From Phylloscopus collybita (lineage: Eukaryota; Chordata; Aves; Passeriformes; Phylloscopidae), in assembly GCA_027886175.1 (NCBI GenBank), contig JAJNNQ010000026.1, positions 9,834,001 through 9,898,000 of the forward strand: 64,000 nucleotides of DNA. The letters run 5' to 3'. The number at the start of each line of letters is the position of its first letter. The stretch's first letter is position 1. Below are positions 23,983 through 34,443 of the stretch, piece after piece. The position numbers and the translations under genes are program-made. The notes beneath the pieces are model-generated. The model had not been told where the DNA came from, did not search any database, and was given only the letters and a program-made list of their open reading frames with translations.

Positions 23983-26900
23983 TTAGTATTTTCATATCAA
24001 AACCCCACGCAGAGGGATGTATGAGTCACATGGAAATAAAATATTTCTCATAAATGCTAACTGGTATTTCTTAAAATGCTTTTCCAAAGTAAAAATTAAG
24101 CAGGAAGCAGTTATTCCAGCGTTATTTAAAAGCATGCATCAAAGAATTAAAAAAAAAAAAATCAGGCAAAGAAATTTTTGTAAGTGCCTGGTACGTGTGG
24201 TTAGTTGAGTCTCTGGGCATGCCGCTGGGGAGATGCTGCCTTTTAGGGATACCAGTAACTTGTGCCTGACCTCAGCAGTACTGGGGGTGCTTTATGTTCT
24301 GGGGAGGAACAAGGGAGAGGCCACGAAACAGGAATGTGCTCACGAGAGGTTTAGAAAGTGCCAGCAGATGGCATGCACGAGTCCTCAGCAGTGGGGTTTG
24401 CGTGGGGGGGGAGGAGAGTTTTGAAACAACAAAACTTCCTTGAGTGCCCCAGATGACTTACTGTCAACAGCTTTTGAACATGACTCTAAATATCAAGGTT
24501 TCTGAAGAGGTTAAGCTAGGTAAGGAAAAAGTAAAAGAACCCCAAATTAATGAATATATTTAGGAAAGGATTTGTCTGAGTCATTAAAAAAATATATCTC
24601 TCCAGTACTCTGAAAGCTCAGTTCCTATTACAGACACAGATTAAGGATTCTATTTGTACACACTTTTTGATCTGCACACTTGTCTTTGTTGCAGTTTTTT
24701 TAAAAACACATTAAAAACATCAGCATTGCAAAAAAGGTTTAAAAAGAAGTTATCTTCTGAAAGATGTTTGTTTCATTGATGTTTGAGTTTGTGCAGAAGT
24801 AGCTATAAAAACTGTATCTCTGATCACCGGAAAATGGATTCTAGCCAAAGGCACCAACTGTCCTGACAGTGTGATGCAATGTCTTGCTCCCTCTCACCGC
24901 CAGACTCAGCTACAGAAACAGCATAATTATATGAGTAGCAGCAATTCCCCTTATCTAATATGAACACTTGCTACTGTTAACTGCATTTCAATGTGCTAAA
25001 CAAGAAAGACAGAATTAAAACTTATGTTGAGGTTGTTGGGTCATTTAATCCAAGGGATGTTGTTTTCCTATTGGGTTTGTGGTGGACTGTTTAGTTCATT
25101 TTCTTGGGGGTTTTTTGTTTGTTTGTTTTGGTCTTTTTGTTGGTTGGTTTTGGTTTTTTTGTGGTGGGTTTTTTTTTTTTTTTTTGGTTTTGGTTTTTTG
25201 TTGTTGTTGTTGGGGTTTTTTTGGGTTTTTTTTTTTTTTTAAATTCTACACATTTGAAAATCTGCAAGCCAGCCCAGGTGCGGGTGATGATGGCAGAACC
25301 AGGAGATCCTGCTGCCCAGGCCATGCCTCCTGGCCTCCTCTGGGCGCTCTGCTTCCCTGGAAGTAAAATTTCTCTTCTACCTCACTCTTTGTGCCACCCC
25401 CATTACCATGACCTTCTTTCTGATTGTGGCATTTTAGAACTAATTTTTTTCAAATAAATTTCTAATTTCAAACAAAAAAAGAAATGTATTTGAGTTACAG
25501 TAGGTGGAATTGGAGAAAATACAGCTAAGAATCAAAATTTGTTGTATATTGAACAACCTAATTACAATGATTGTGGGTTTTGTTATTGCAGATTTGATGC
25601 ATATTTTCTGGAGCAAATGGAAATTTCCATCCCACAGTCATTGTAGTTGTCTAATATTGCTGTATGTTAGTATCTTAGAGGACCATGATAGTATCAAATA
25701 TAAACAGATTACTGTAGACAATCACCAGTCAAAAACAACAAAGAGGCCAGATTACATCTAGGCCTTTTGATCATCAAAGCTTTAATATGCTTTATAAGCT
25801 GTTTCATAAATTATGAATGTGAAATAGTTGTGGCAATAAGATCAAGGCTTACATATTGTTGTAGTAATTATTTCGAAATTAAGTATAAGCAAACATATTT
25901 AAAATTAATGTATTTATTATATATAATGCCCAATGAGCCAAACACAAAGAAATATCTAGGAGGAGATTTATCATCTGTAGGTCACTTGTATCCTATTTGT
26001 AATGATTTCTTTCCTGCACTAAAGAGAAAAGCTAAAACAATTTCATAAAAGTCTCATCTAGTAAAAGATAACCCTTTCTTTGGAATTATTTCTAATTTGT
26101 TGCAGAACTTCAAAAGGAAATATGACAGCACCAGGATTAATTTTTCCCTTTTTGTTTCACACATGCTGATTTACATATTTTGCTGGTCTTGTTGAAATAA
26201 CATACCATCTTCTGTGAACTGAAGAGACTTCATTAGCAGCAATGATACCAGCAGTTCGAATTAGAATACATAAAATTCCTTATTATTTCACATTAGCACA
26301 AAACAGGCATCTTTGTCCCTATAAATAAGTAAAAAGCATAAAGATTTGAACACTCATTATCTGTACCTGGACTTTAAAGAAAAATAAGAAAATAGAGATC
26401 AATTTTTAATGTCCTGCCAAAGAAATTCAGGTGAAGGTTCAATGAAGTTAATCATCCTTTCCACAATAATGAGGAATTAATACTCAAATCATCTACATTT
26501 AATTCACTTCATATTCAGCAATGTCATTTAAATGTTAAAACTGCAAGAATTATGGGACCTCTCAAGCTAATATTGATCTAATGGCTTCAGCTCAATGACA
26601 GTGTCAATTACTTTATCTTTATATATATGTATATGAGAAGTACTAATGGTGTTAGAAACTGTACAAGACAGATAGGTCCTCCTTCCAAAACTGAAAAAAA
26701 AAAACCAACAAAAAAAAATCCTGATTATTTTTCCTTGTAGCTGCATCAAGTTTTCATGCAAAATATTGACAGGCTTTCATTACAGAAAATTAAGGAAGAG
26801 CTTACTTGTGCAAACCACAGACAATTTAAGAAAATTGGTTTGAGTGTTATTTTAAAATCCACTACAATTTTCTTTCTATTTTTATGGTTGGAACTATTGT

Positions 26901-29900
26901 TCCCAGATGTTTCTTTTTTTAGGATACTGTAACTTATCTACCACGGGCAGTCCAATATCTGCATCATTCCATTCAAATTGAAAATGCTTATGCTTGTTAT
27001 TCGTTCCCTCAGTCCTTGCAGAAAAGCGAAAGAAACCTGGTGTTCTGCTCCCTGTTTGCTCTGTGTGATTTTATCTCTTCATTAAATATGTCCTTGCTAT
27101 TTTATGTCAGGCCTTTGCCAAACAAAATTACCTTTGGGTGTAGATCACATCCCAGTTTATCACAGGGTGGTGTTAGGGAATAGTCAGGCAGTGGTCCAAT
27201 AAACTCACACAGAGCACTTCAGCTGCCTACATCTAAAACTACACTATGCAGACTCTTGATGAAACCCGAGTCGATGAGGCACAGGTAAAAGTCTGCCCGA
27301 GCATCCCACTAGTGCTTGGAGGCACTTGTCTCCTGCTTTCTCAGCACCTTCCTGAATGCTCCACAAGGTAGCTCAGGTATTGCTCAGATAGCGCTCAGCC
27401 TATTAGAGGTACTAGAGAAAAATCTGTAGCACACCAGCCACAGAAAACAGGGGTTTAATTTCCAGATGTTCATTACAACAAAGCAAAAACATGTTGATTG
27501 ACCCTAGGCTGTTCCCTTGGGGCCAAGAAAGTTCTGAACATTTTCTTGTCAACACTCTGAGGGTAGTGTCTAAAACAAGTCCTCTGAGCTGCAGCTGTTT
27601 TAAATTGATGACACATTTATTAGTAAAATACTTGTAATAGTAATGTCAATTTTGAGTGGAAGGACAGTTCAACAGAAATCTTTTCTACAAACCCAAATTG
27701 AATCTCAATCTTTCTCAACAAAAATCAGAACAGAAACAAAAATATTGCCTTCTTGGGATGTGACAAAATTTTCACTGTGAAGGTCGGAAGACTTTTCTCT
27801 TGTGGGTGCTGTATAGATGAACCACCATAACTCTATGATGCTCTGGCAGATCTGTGGAGATTTCTCAGAATGATTCACAGAGTACCCTAATTATTACTCC
27901 CAGTGACCCTTTATATCAATTTCTGATTTCTGTTAAGTTTCAGTGTGCCCTGGGAGTGTCTCCAGAGCTGATGTCCGCACCTTAGCTAAAGCTTCTTCCT
28001 TCATGCCTGTCATTTGGCTCCTTCAGGTTTCAAATGTTACATTTTTGTATGAGAAACGCTGAAGGACAACACCCAGCCTGTCTTCACATCTTGGGAAATG
28101 ATGACTGAAAAGAAACAAAACATCACAGTCTCTGAGATACTTATGGACATTTGAAGATGTTATGCACGGAAATGTGGGCTCCTCTTGAGATAAGGGGCTG
28201 CTCTGTCTCTTCCATCTCATGGGTGGGAACATGCTGGTCCTATCTGACAACAGGATGAAAGAAGGTGGCTGGTCCTTGTTGCCTGTTCACTGGCAATATG
28301 GGGAAGATATGGAACTGGCTTTGTATTTCTGCTGTCACTGACTTTCCTGTATGTGGACATGCATATTTCTTTTAAAATCCCACAGTTCCTATCTCCCTGT
28401 GATGCATTACCCTCTATTTCATCAGTACAAGGAAGAACAGTTCTCACCAAAATGAAAATGCCAAGGCACTGACAAGTGTCACAAACAGGAGACCTTTCTG
28501 TACAGGACACATTCTAAAATGTGCTCCCAAAACACACCAGGGCAACAAGAAAAGAAGATGCCTCACAAAATACAGTAAAGCAGAACATATGTGTGATGAC
28601 ACCTTTAAAAGGACAACTTAGCTATTTAAATACTTAAGTCCTTAGAATTCCTTAGAAGTCCTTAAAATCTGAGATAATAGGTATTGCTGCAAGAATCCAA
28701 CACTGTATTCCTACTAAGACCCACAGCAATACCTTCTACTGCCACTTGCTTGTCAGCCAGACAAGTTGTCTCTCACCTTCCCCCCTCTCCCCCTGTATGG
28801 GTTAGAAGAAAACCAACATTACTACAGCTGGTCTTTGCTTACAGTCTGTTAATGAGCTTTTAGTCCCTTTGAAAGACACCAGTTGCACATGTTCCAATGT
28901 TATGTTGAGATTCATAATTATGTCTTCCTGTTGGAAAACAAGAATCACAAGTAAATATGATAAATGCTGAATGAATTTAATGTGCTACATAAAGCACTAC
29001 AAAAATTATCTCCTGGGAGATTCCCTCGTGAAAAAAACGATTTTGGGAGATGTGATACAACAGTAAGCATTACTGGAGAAACCTATCAGCTCTTATACAA
29101 GGGATTAAGAGTTAAGTCTTTGTTATGGACTGAGGAATCCTGCCTATTTTGAAAAATGTCCTTATTACCTTGAAGAAAATAATATCATTGTAATCACTGC
29201 AGGTGGGGAAATGGACTTCCTTGGACATAAACTTTTCTCTGGCTAATGACTCAAATGATAACTTGTAGGTTTCCTGATGACTGGCAAGAACCTGCCCTGA
29301 AATCAGGGAGTAGGTTATAATTAATTAATTATTTGATCTTGCCCTCCTTTGGTATGTTGGGATTTGGCAGCAAAGTCATCATTTGTCTTAAAAATTACCG
29401 TAAGAGGTAATTCATGCTTCTCAGAACCTAGGTTTTAGAGAATAGCTGATAATCCAATACAATCCTAAAGGGGTTGCTCATCTATAATAAAAAAACCTAA
29501 GAAACTGATAATGTCTTTTGTTACATAAAAGTGTAGGCTTGACAAAATGACAAAGAGGATTCTGTGACCAACAAAGACAACCTACATACTCGTTTTGATT
29601 TTTTTTTTCATACATACCAAGCCAAAATATTGAAGGAAAGGAAAGGCAATAATGATTTATAATTATTCTAGTGATCATGGTACCATATCTTTCACCTATA
29701 AAATTAAGTCAAGTATATTTGTTCCTTACAAATAACTCAAACCCCATTGCTGTGACAGACAAAGTATTTTTCAGGGAAGACCAGCAACCTTACTTTCTGC
29801 TAACACATGTAAGTTAGTATCTCCTCAGTTTAAAAGTTTTTAGCTGAGCGAGTAATACATGAGGTATTTAAAGTGCAGCAAGGGCTACTGAATCTGTAGT

Positions 29901-30600
29901 GATAGTCTGTGACAGTGATGGTATCTTCTACCAAATCTGTGATAGTGTCTTCTATAATGCATTATCCAAAAATATGTCCTAATCTATGGAATATATACTC
30001 GTGTTCTTTTATTGTGCTGTTTTGCTTACTATGTCTTAAAAGAAATAGAACACATAAATCCATCTCTGACACTACCTGCTTAATGAGTTTATGGTCTAGA
30101 CACACTCAGAAATGGATTTATAATCCTTATTTTCCTTACGTGAAGCCTCATAGATGAGTAACCAGGGTATATCACTTCAGCTTCTTCATAGAAAGTGTGG
30201 GTGAGTGTTTTGAAGAGTAACACCAAATGTAATGTTGCTGACCAAATGTACATTATGCATGTCATTTTCTGTGGAATGATGTGGCTGCTCAGCCAAAGCT
30301 TAAGACAGTTTGCCTTCTTTTGCAGCCAGTTTTTCCCCTTACCATTGTATCAGTCCTGAAAAATCTTGTCTAGCGAGTCTCATTTTCATTGATTTTATTT
30401 CAAAATTTTGCCCAATCTTCATTTGCATGGTATATTCTACCTAACATCTTGTGTGCTCCTTGCCACAGTGACCTTTATTTCAGATCTTGCCTTTCCACTG
30501 AGGATAGTACAGTGTTCCAGACTCAGATTTTTGTTAGTTCTTGTGTCAAACAATGCTGAGAACTTACTGCTGCATTGATAATCTCTTCTTTATGTGTATC
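23983..30600. other. Non-coding unique sequence
   Basis: No gene or LTR recognised apart from the G/T tract at 25.1 kb. There is an A-run near 24148, and a 16-bp palindrome of attaa units at 29317-29332. Frames are at most 97 codons outside simple sequence, with no motifs. Confidence 0.65.
25104..25241. repeat. G/T-only low-complexity tract
   Basis: About 140 bp that on the plus strand is almost all T and G, in gttt, ggtt, gttg and long T runs. It ends in a T run that could be read as a poly(A) tail on the minus strand, but the adjoining 25242-25440 sequence matches no transcript I recognise. The F/W-rich frames of 72-117 codons are translations of this tract. Confidence 0.92.
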
Positions 30601-30622
30601 TTGCACATTAGCTCACTCTCAG

Positions 30623-31221
30623 TGCCCACCCAGGGACACCAGGCTCTCGGGGTCTCTGCTTGCCCGAGACCAGGGTGGTCGCTGCCCTTTGTCCTTCGGA
30701 AAGCCCCGAGCCGCCTGCAGAAAAGATGAAGAGTCTTTAGATGTTAGTTTTCAAGGCTGTTTCTCTTGTTGATTTTTCTCTTATCACAATTATTTTCTTT
30801 GAGCTCTGCCAAGGTCTGGACAGCACGGGCAACAGGTGACGACTGCCCGCCTGCCCACGGCTCATCATCTTATATACAGAAACCTACGTGCACCTTATTT
30901 ACAATTACAAACCAATATCTACATGCTATACTAAACAGCTGTTTTTTACTTTGACCCAATCCCTCTAAATCTACTTAGTGACACCACCACTGCACAAGAT
31001 GGGGACGAAGAAGAAGGAGAAGATCCCAGGACAACGCCCAGAATCCTCCATCTTGTCTTTGGTCACCCTTATTCTAAAACCCTTAATGTGAAAATATTAA
31101 TACTTTCTTTTACCTTTGAGGCCTTGCAATTCCTCATAGTGTTGGTAACTTTTCCCATGGACTATAATCCAGGCCCTTGCCTGTCTGGGGTCTCTGCCAG
31201 GGTCTGCAACCCCCCTGTACA
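30623..31221 (-). mobile_element. Second LTR-like segment of an endogenous retrovirus
   Basis: Read on the minus strand, this GC-richer block has LTR features: a TATA-like tgtatataagat (complement at about 30866-30877) and, upstream of it, an acaagatggaggattctggg motif (about 31037-31056) of the kind I associate with passerine ERV LTRs. CpG-bearing sequence (30640-30720) lies downstream, where R/U5 would be. Edges are uncertain. The proposed ends (TG at 30623, CA at 31221) are chosen because TCTCAG stands at 30617-30622 and again at 31224-31229, as a target duplication might, though two extra bases intervene on the right. No gag, pol or env coding sequence is visible. It differs from the 300-bp LTR pair next to it, so it belongs to another family or is internal sequence of that provirus. 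Confidence 0.5.
30866..30877 (-). promoter_or_regulatory. TATA-like box in the minus-strand LTR-like segment
   Basis: The complement of tcttatataca contains TATATAAG on the minus strand, placed where a U3/R boundary would be expected. Activity is inferred only. Confidence 0.4.
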
Positions 31222-31261
31222 AATCTCAGACTCCCCTGTACAGGTTCTAAACGCCCCTGTA
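31199..31261. repeat. 21-bp tandem repeat, three diverged copies
   Basis: Three consecutive 21-nt units (31199-31219, 31220-31240, 31241-31261) each end in cccctgta. The last unit abuts the outer end of the left LTR exactly. The unit junction creates the 10-bp palindrome cctgtacagg at 31235-31244, which reappears at 31640-31649. In the orientation of the left LTR the array lies just past the LTR 3' end, where a provirus would have its leader. Confidence 0.85.
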
Positions 31262-31562
31262 TGAAGTGTTCCCCTTCCCTCAGCCCCCCGAGGCCAGCTG
31301 CTAGCTCAGGTTTAGGGAGGTTAGGGTGAGGGGAATCTTCAGGATAGGGAAGTAAAACCAAAAGAGGCTCTTACCCTGAGATGTGTTCCAAGGTTTATTC
31401 CAAGAAGGGGATCCCAAGGCGAAAAGAGCGCGAACCCAGAGGGAAAGGGGGTTTTATGCATTTCAGGGTAGGGGGCGGGGTTACCTATGGCCAAAGGCCA
31501 CAGGTCAGAGTCAAGGGGCAGGTAGGGTTTCACAGGGGAGGGGATGCCAGAGGGATACAACA
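31262..31562 (-). mobile_element. Left LTR of an inverted pair (301 bp, minus orientation)
   Basis: In its own sense the LTR begins TGTTGTATCC at 31562 and ends CACTTCA at 31262, the TG...CA ends typical of retroviral LTRs. It has a GC box (31471-31480), a TATA-like cataaaa (complement 31452-31458) and an AATAAA polyadenylation signal (complement 31394-31399), in the right order for U3-R-U5. By eye it differs from the right copy at two substitutions (31293 and 31518) and one G of a G run (31535-31538), about 99% identity. The insertion or a conversion between copies is therefore recent. The plus-strand frames starting near 31381 are shadows of the LTR. Confidence 0.93.
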
Positions 31563-31649
31563 ATGTGTATCTGATATCCATGAATTAGTGAGCTGTGGGA
31601 GTCCAGGGCATTCCTTTGGAAACCCTGGACGAACAGAAACCTGTACAGG
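31563..31649. other. 87-bp spacer between the inverted LTRs
   Basis: It starts ATGTGT, the reverse complement of the ACACAT that follows the right LTR, and ends in the palindrome cctgtacagg touching the right LTR. It also contains a short inverted repeat: tccagggcattc against the nearby ccctgga. It does not look retroviral. The first part may be displaced host flank. Confidence 0.7.
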
Positions 31650-31730
31650 TGTTGTATCCCTCTGGCATCCCCTCCCTGTGAAACCCTACCTGTCCCTTGA
31701 CTCTGACCTGTGGCCTTTGGCCATAGGTAA

Positions 31731-31759
31731 CCCCGCCCCCTACCCTGAAATGCATAAAA
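31731..31759 (+). promoter_or_regulatory. Core promoter of the right LTR (GC box and TATA-like box)
   Basis: An Sp1-type ccccgccccct lies 12 bp upstream of cataaaa. The same pair exists in mirror image in the left LTR (31452-31480), so if active they would fire outward in opposite directions. Confidence 0.6.
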
Positions 31760-31811
31760 CCCCCTTTCCCTCTGGGTTCGCGCTCTTTTCGCCTTGGGAT
31801 CCCCTTCTTGG

Positions 31812-31817
31812 AATAAA
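31812..31817 (+). terminator. AATAAA polyadenylation signal in the right LTR
   Basis: Lies about 53 bp after the TATA-like box, so R would be short. The left LTR has the same signal in complement at 31394-31399. Confidence 0.65.
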
Positions 31818-32531
31818 CCTTGGAACACATCTCAGGGTAAGAGCCTCTTTTGGTTTTACTTCCCTATCCTGAAGATTCCCCTCACCCTAACCTCCCTAAA
31901 CCTGAGCTAGCAGCTGGTCTCGGGGGGCTGAGGGAAGGGGAACACTTCAACACATATATCAGCCTTGCAGGAAATTTTGGGTTCTTGCAAACACTGTGTT
32001 GCCCTGTATCATTCTTCTCACACCATTAAGTGTACTGAATTTTTTTTTAAGCCTGAAAATTCCTTCTAGCTATATCAGCTGATAAAAAGAAAATCTCCCA
32101 CTCCCTAAAAGCCTCCTCTAGTCTTTAATCAGAAGTGCTAACTATGTCAGAGATTGTTTGGATGAACCTTTTAAATCTGAAATCTTTGGGAAGACATATG
32201 TACCAAACTTAGATTATGATACAAGTTGTGTGTCTTTCCCTCCCTCTGAGACTAGCATTTTTCTTCCTACTTTTAGGGATACTTTTGGAGAGGGAAGAGC
32301 CTTCAAAATTTCCATAATATTTTAACTTCTTCCTGTAGTCAGACTAATGACTGCTGAGAGAGATAAATTACAGCAGAAGTGATCATTTTTATCAGTGATG
32401 CAATTTCATCTCTCCTACATACATTGGATTTTGTTTTCCTGGCATTTTCTCACTCTGTCTTTTAATGTCACATTTTCTTCTACCAGGCATTCCGTGTTCT
32501 TTCACTGTAATAGTGTAGATTAATGCTGCAG

Positions 32532-32555
32532 AAAAAAAAAATATATATATATATT
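32532..32555. repeat. A run followed by (AT)n microsatellite
   Basis: About nine A followed by about seven AT units. Confidence 0.93.
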
Positions 32556-32688
32556 CCATTATATTACAAATTCATCCCCTTTCACTCTCAGGGAATGTCA
32601 TTTTCATAACATTTCAACACTTTCAACCTACAAGTATGCTAAGTGTATTTTGTTTGGGAGGTTTCTTATATATTTATTTATTTCTTAG

Positions 32689-32690
<2 letters not shown>

Positions 32691-32742
<52 letters not shown>
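32691..32742. repeat. Pure poly(A) tract, 52 nt
   Basis: Fifty-two uninterrupted A followed by GAGAGAGA, the longest homopolymer in the window. As at 3603-3650, a short GA run follows directly. The preceding tttatttatttctt is AT-rich and no retrocopy is recognisable. Confidence 0.95.
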
Positions 32743-32745
<3 letters not shown>

Positions 32746-33994
32746 AGAGAAGGAAATGCTGCTTCATGCAATATGGCCTGTGAAGCTGAACTGTTGTCAT
32801 AGCTGGTATCTCATTTTAACTTTGCAGGTCTTGATGAAAAAGGATCTGAGTTCAGGCAGTTATTGAGCGTAAACTCCAGTCAGTGACTGCCAGATTGATG
32901 CTTCTGTCATACAAGAATGTGACAATAGTTGCTATGGGTTTCCTGATTTGGTTAATTAGATTTTTCCCTGTATAATTAGCACATCTTTAGACTGAACTTC
33001 AAACTATGTCACCAATTTATTTTAAAATTAGAGGAAGTGTTGGAGAGGATTTTATTCCTCTCATTTCTTGTAAATGTCTGTGCTAAGACCCACTAGGAAT
33101 ATCACAGAGCAAAATTGTTAAGAGGTCAGTATGTGATGTGGAAACAGGCTGTTTGACCTAGTTTTGGCTGTGGCTTAGACATCTGAGCTCACTGAAGAGC
33201 GGCTGTGAGGAGAATCTCTCTTTGTTTCATTTCTCAGGATTGAGGTGAAGCTAGTGGGAAAGAGTGGGTAACTTTGCAATTATATGAAACAGCTATTCAG
33301 TTCCAGAGGTCATAGCAGACACAAAAGTATTATCATAGCACAAGGAGGACTGGTTCACTGTACAGGGAGGGAAGGAGGAAAGCAGCACTGCAGAGCAAAG
33401 AAAGGTACGTGCGTGGTGTGAAACTTTCTAAGTCATCTAATTCATATGGGTAACCACAGGAGTTCAAAAGCCTTTGCTTTGCCCAGTGAAGTTTCTATCC
33501 TTTCATGGGCTCTTACAGAACTATTGTAAAACTATCAAAAGTTTAATTTAAAGAAGCGCTGTGTTCATACTACACAATATGACACAGTTATGACAGGAAT
33601 GCTGTTGGGAATATTTGGCTGAGGTGGCAGAGTTAAGGTGGAGCTCACTCCATAAATCTTCAAACATTTATTTCTAATTATTTTTAACATAAGGTCTGTT
33701 GCTGCTTTAAGGTTAAAGAGCATAACGTATGCAAAGAGAAATTTCTCATTTTGAGAGGCTTCTGAAAAACATGTCAGCAGTTTGCATGAAGCTTTGCTCT
33801 GTGCACTGCAGCAGCTCTGGAAAGATTTCCAGTAGGGTGCAACACACCAGTACAATGCTGTTTAAAAGCATATTAGCATAAAGATGCATTTCAGTGATGT
33901 AGAAAGGGGACAGTGTGAAGGATATGATGGGATTGTGACATCCCTGTGCACGACATGAACCAAAACACATGAAGGGCTGAAGTATCCTTTGTGT

Positions 33995-34443
33995 GCTGGA
34001 GCGTTTCTGGAGAAGGGCAAGGAAGCTGGTGAAGGGTCAGGAGCACAAGTCTTATGAGGAGCAGCTGAGGGAATGAGGATTGTTCAGCCTGGAGAAAACG
34101 AGGCTCAGGGGAGACCTACCTTCATGAAAAAAAGTTGTAGAGAGCTGGGGTCAGCCTCTTCTCCCAGGTAACTAGGAACAGGACAGAGGAAATTATTTCA
34201 AATTGCACCAGGGAGGGTTTAGGTTGGATAATAGGAATTACTTCACCAAAAGGGTGGTCAGTTATTGGAAAAGGCTTCCTAGGGAAGTGGTGGAATAACC
34301 ATCCCTGGAAATGTCCAAAGGTTGTGTGGATGTGGCAGTTGGACATATGGTTTAGTGGTGAACAGGGCAGTGCTGGGCTAATGGTTGGACTCAACAATCC
34401 TAGAGATGTATTCTGACCTAAACAACTTTACAATTCTATGATC
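33995..34443 (+). mobile_element. CR1 LINE 3' fragment, plus orientation
   Basis: About 450 bp that reads as CR1 sense sequence: atgaggagcagctgaggg, ttcagcctggagaaaacgag, then gtggtcagttattgg...ggcttcctagggaagtggtgg, and finally atggttggactcaacaatcc with an attctatgatc end. It covers the end of the coding part and the 3' UTR and is non-functional. The 91-codon minus-strand frame is a shadow. Confidence 0.94.

Larger units (their letters stand above)
31650..31949 (+). mobile_element. Right LTR of an inverted pair (300 bp, plus orientation)
   Basis: Begins TGTTGTATCC and ends GGGGAACACTTCA. A GC box (31731-31741), a TATA-like cataaaa (31753-31759) and AATAAA (31812-31817) mark U3, R and U5. 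The short length, the promoter arrangement and the candidate 6-bp duplication fit a beta- or alpharetrovirus-like (ERVK-type) LTR, but family assignment is inference. The sequence after 31955 looks like unique host DNA. No retroviral genes lie between or beside the two LTRs. Confidence 0.94.
31956..33994. other. Non-coding sequence with a long poly(A) tract
   Basis: Unique AT-rich sequence. It contains a (AT)n run at about 32541-32555 preceded by A's, and a 52-nt poly(A) at 32691-32742. No gene or element recognised. Confidence 0.65.

Noticed and set aside
25242..25440. Possible minus-strand retrocopy with a poly(A) tail
   Set aside because: The body matches no transcript I recognise and the presumed tail is part of a long G/T tract.
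31381..31872. 163-codon plus-strand frame and its 63-, 80-, 81- and 105-codon partners on both strands
   Set aside because: They are translations through the inverted LTR pair. The near-identical peptides on opposite strands simply reflect the two LTR copies.
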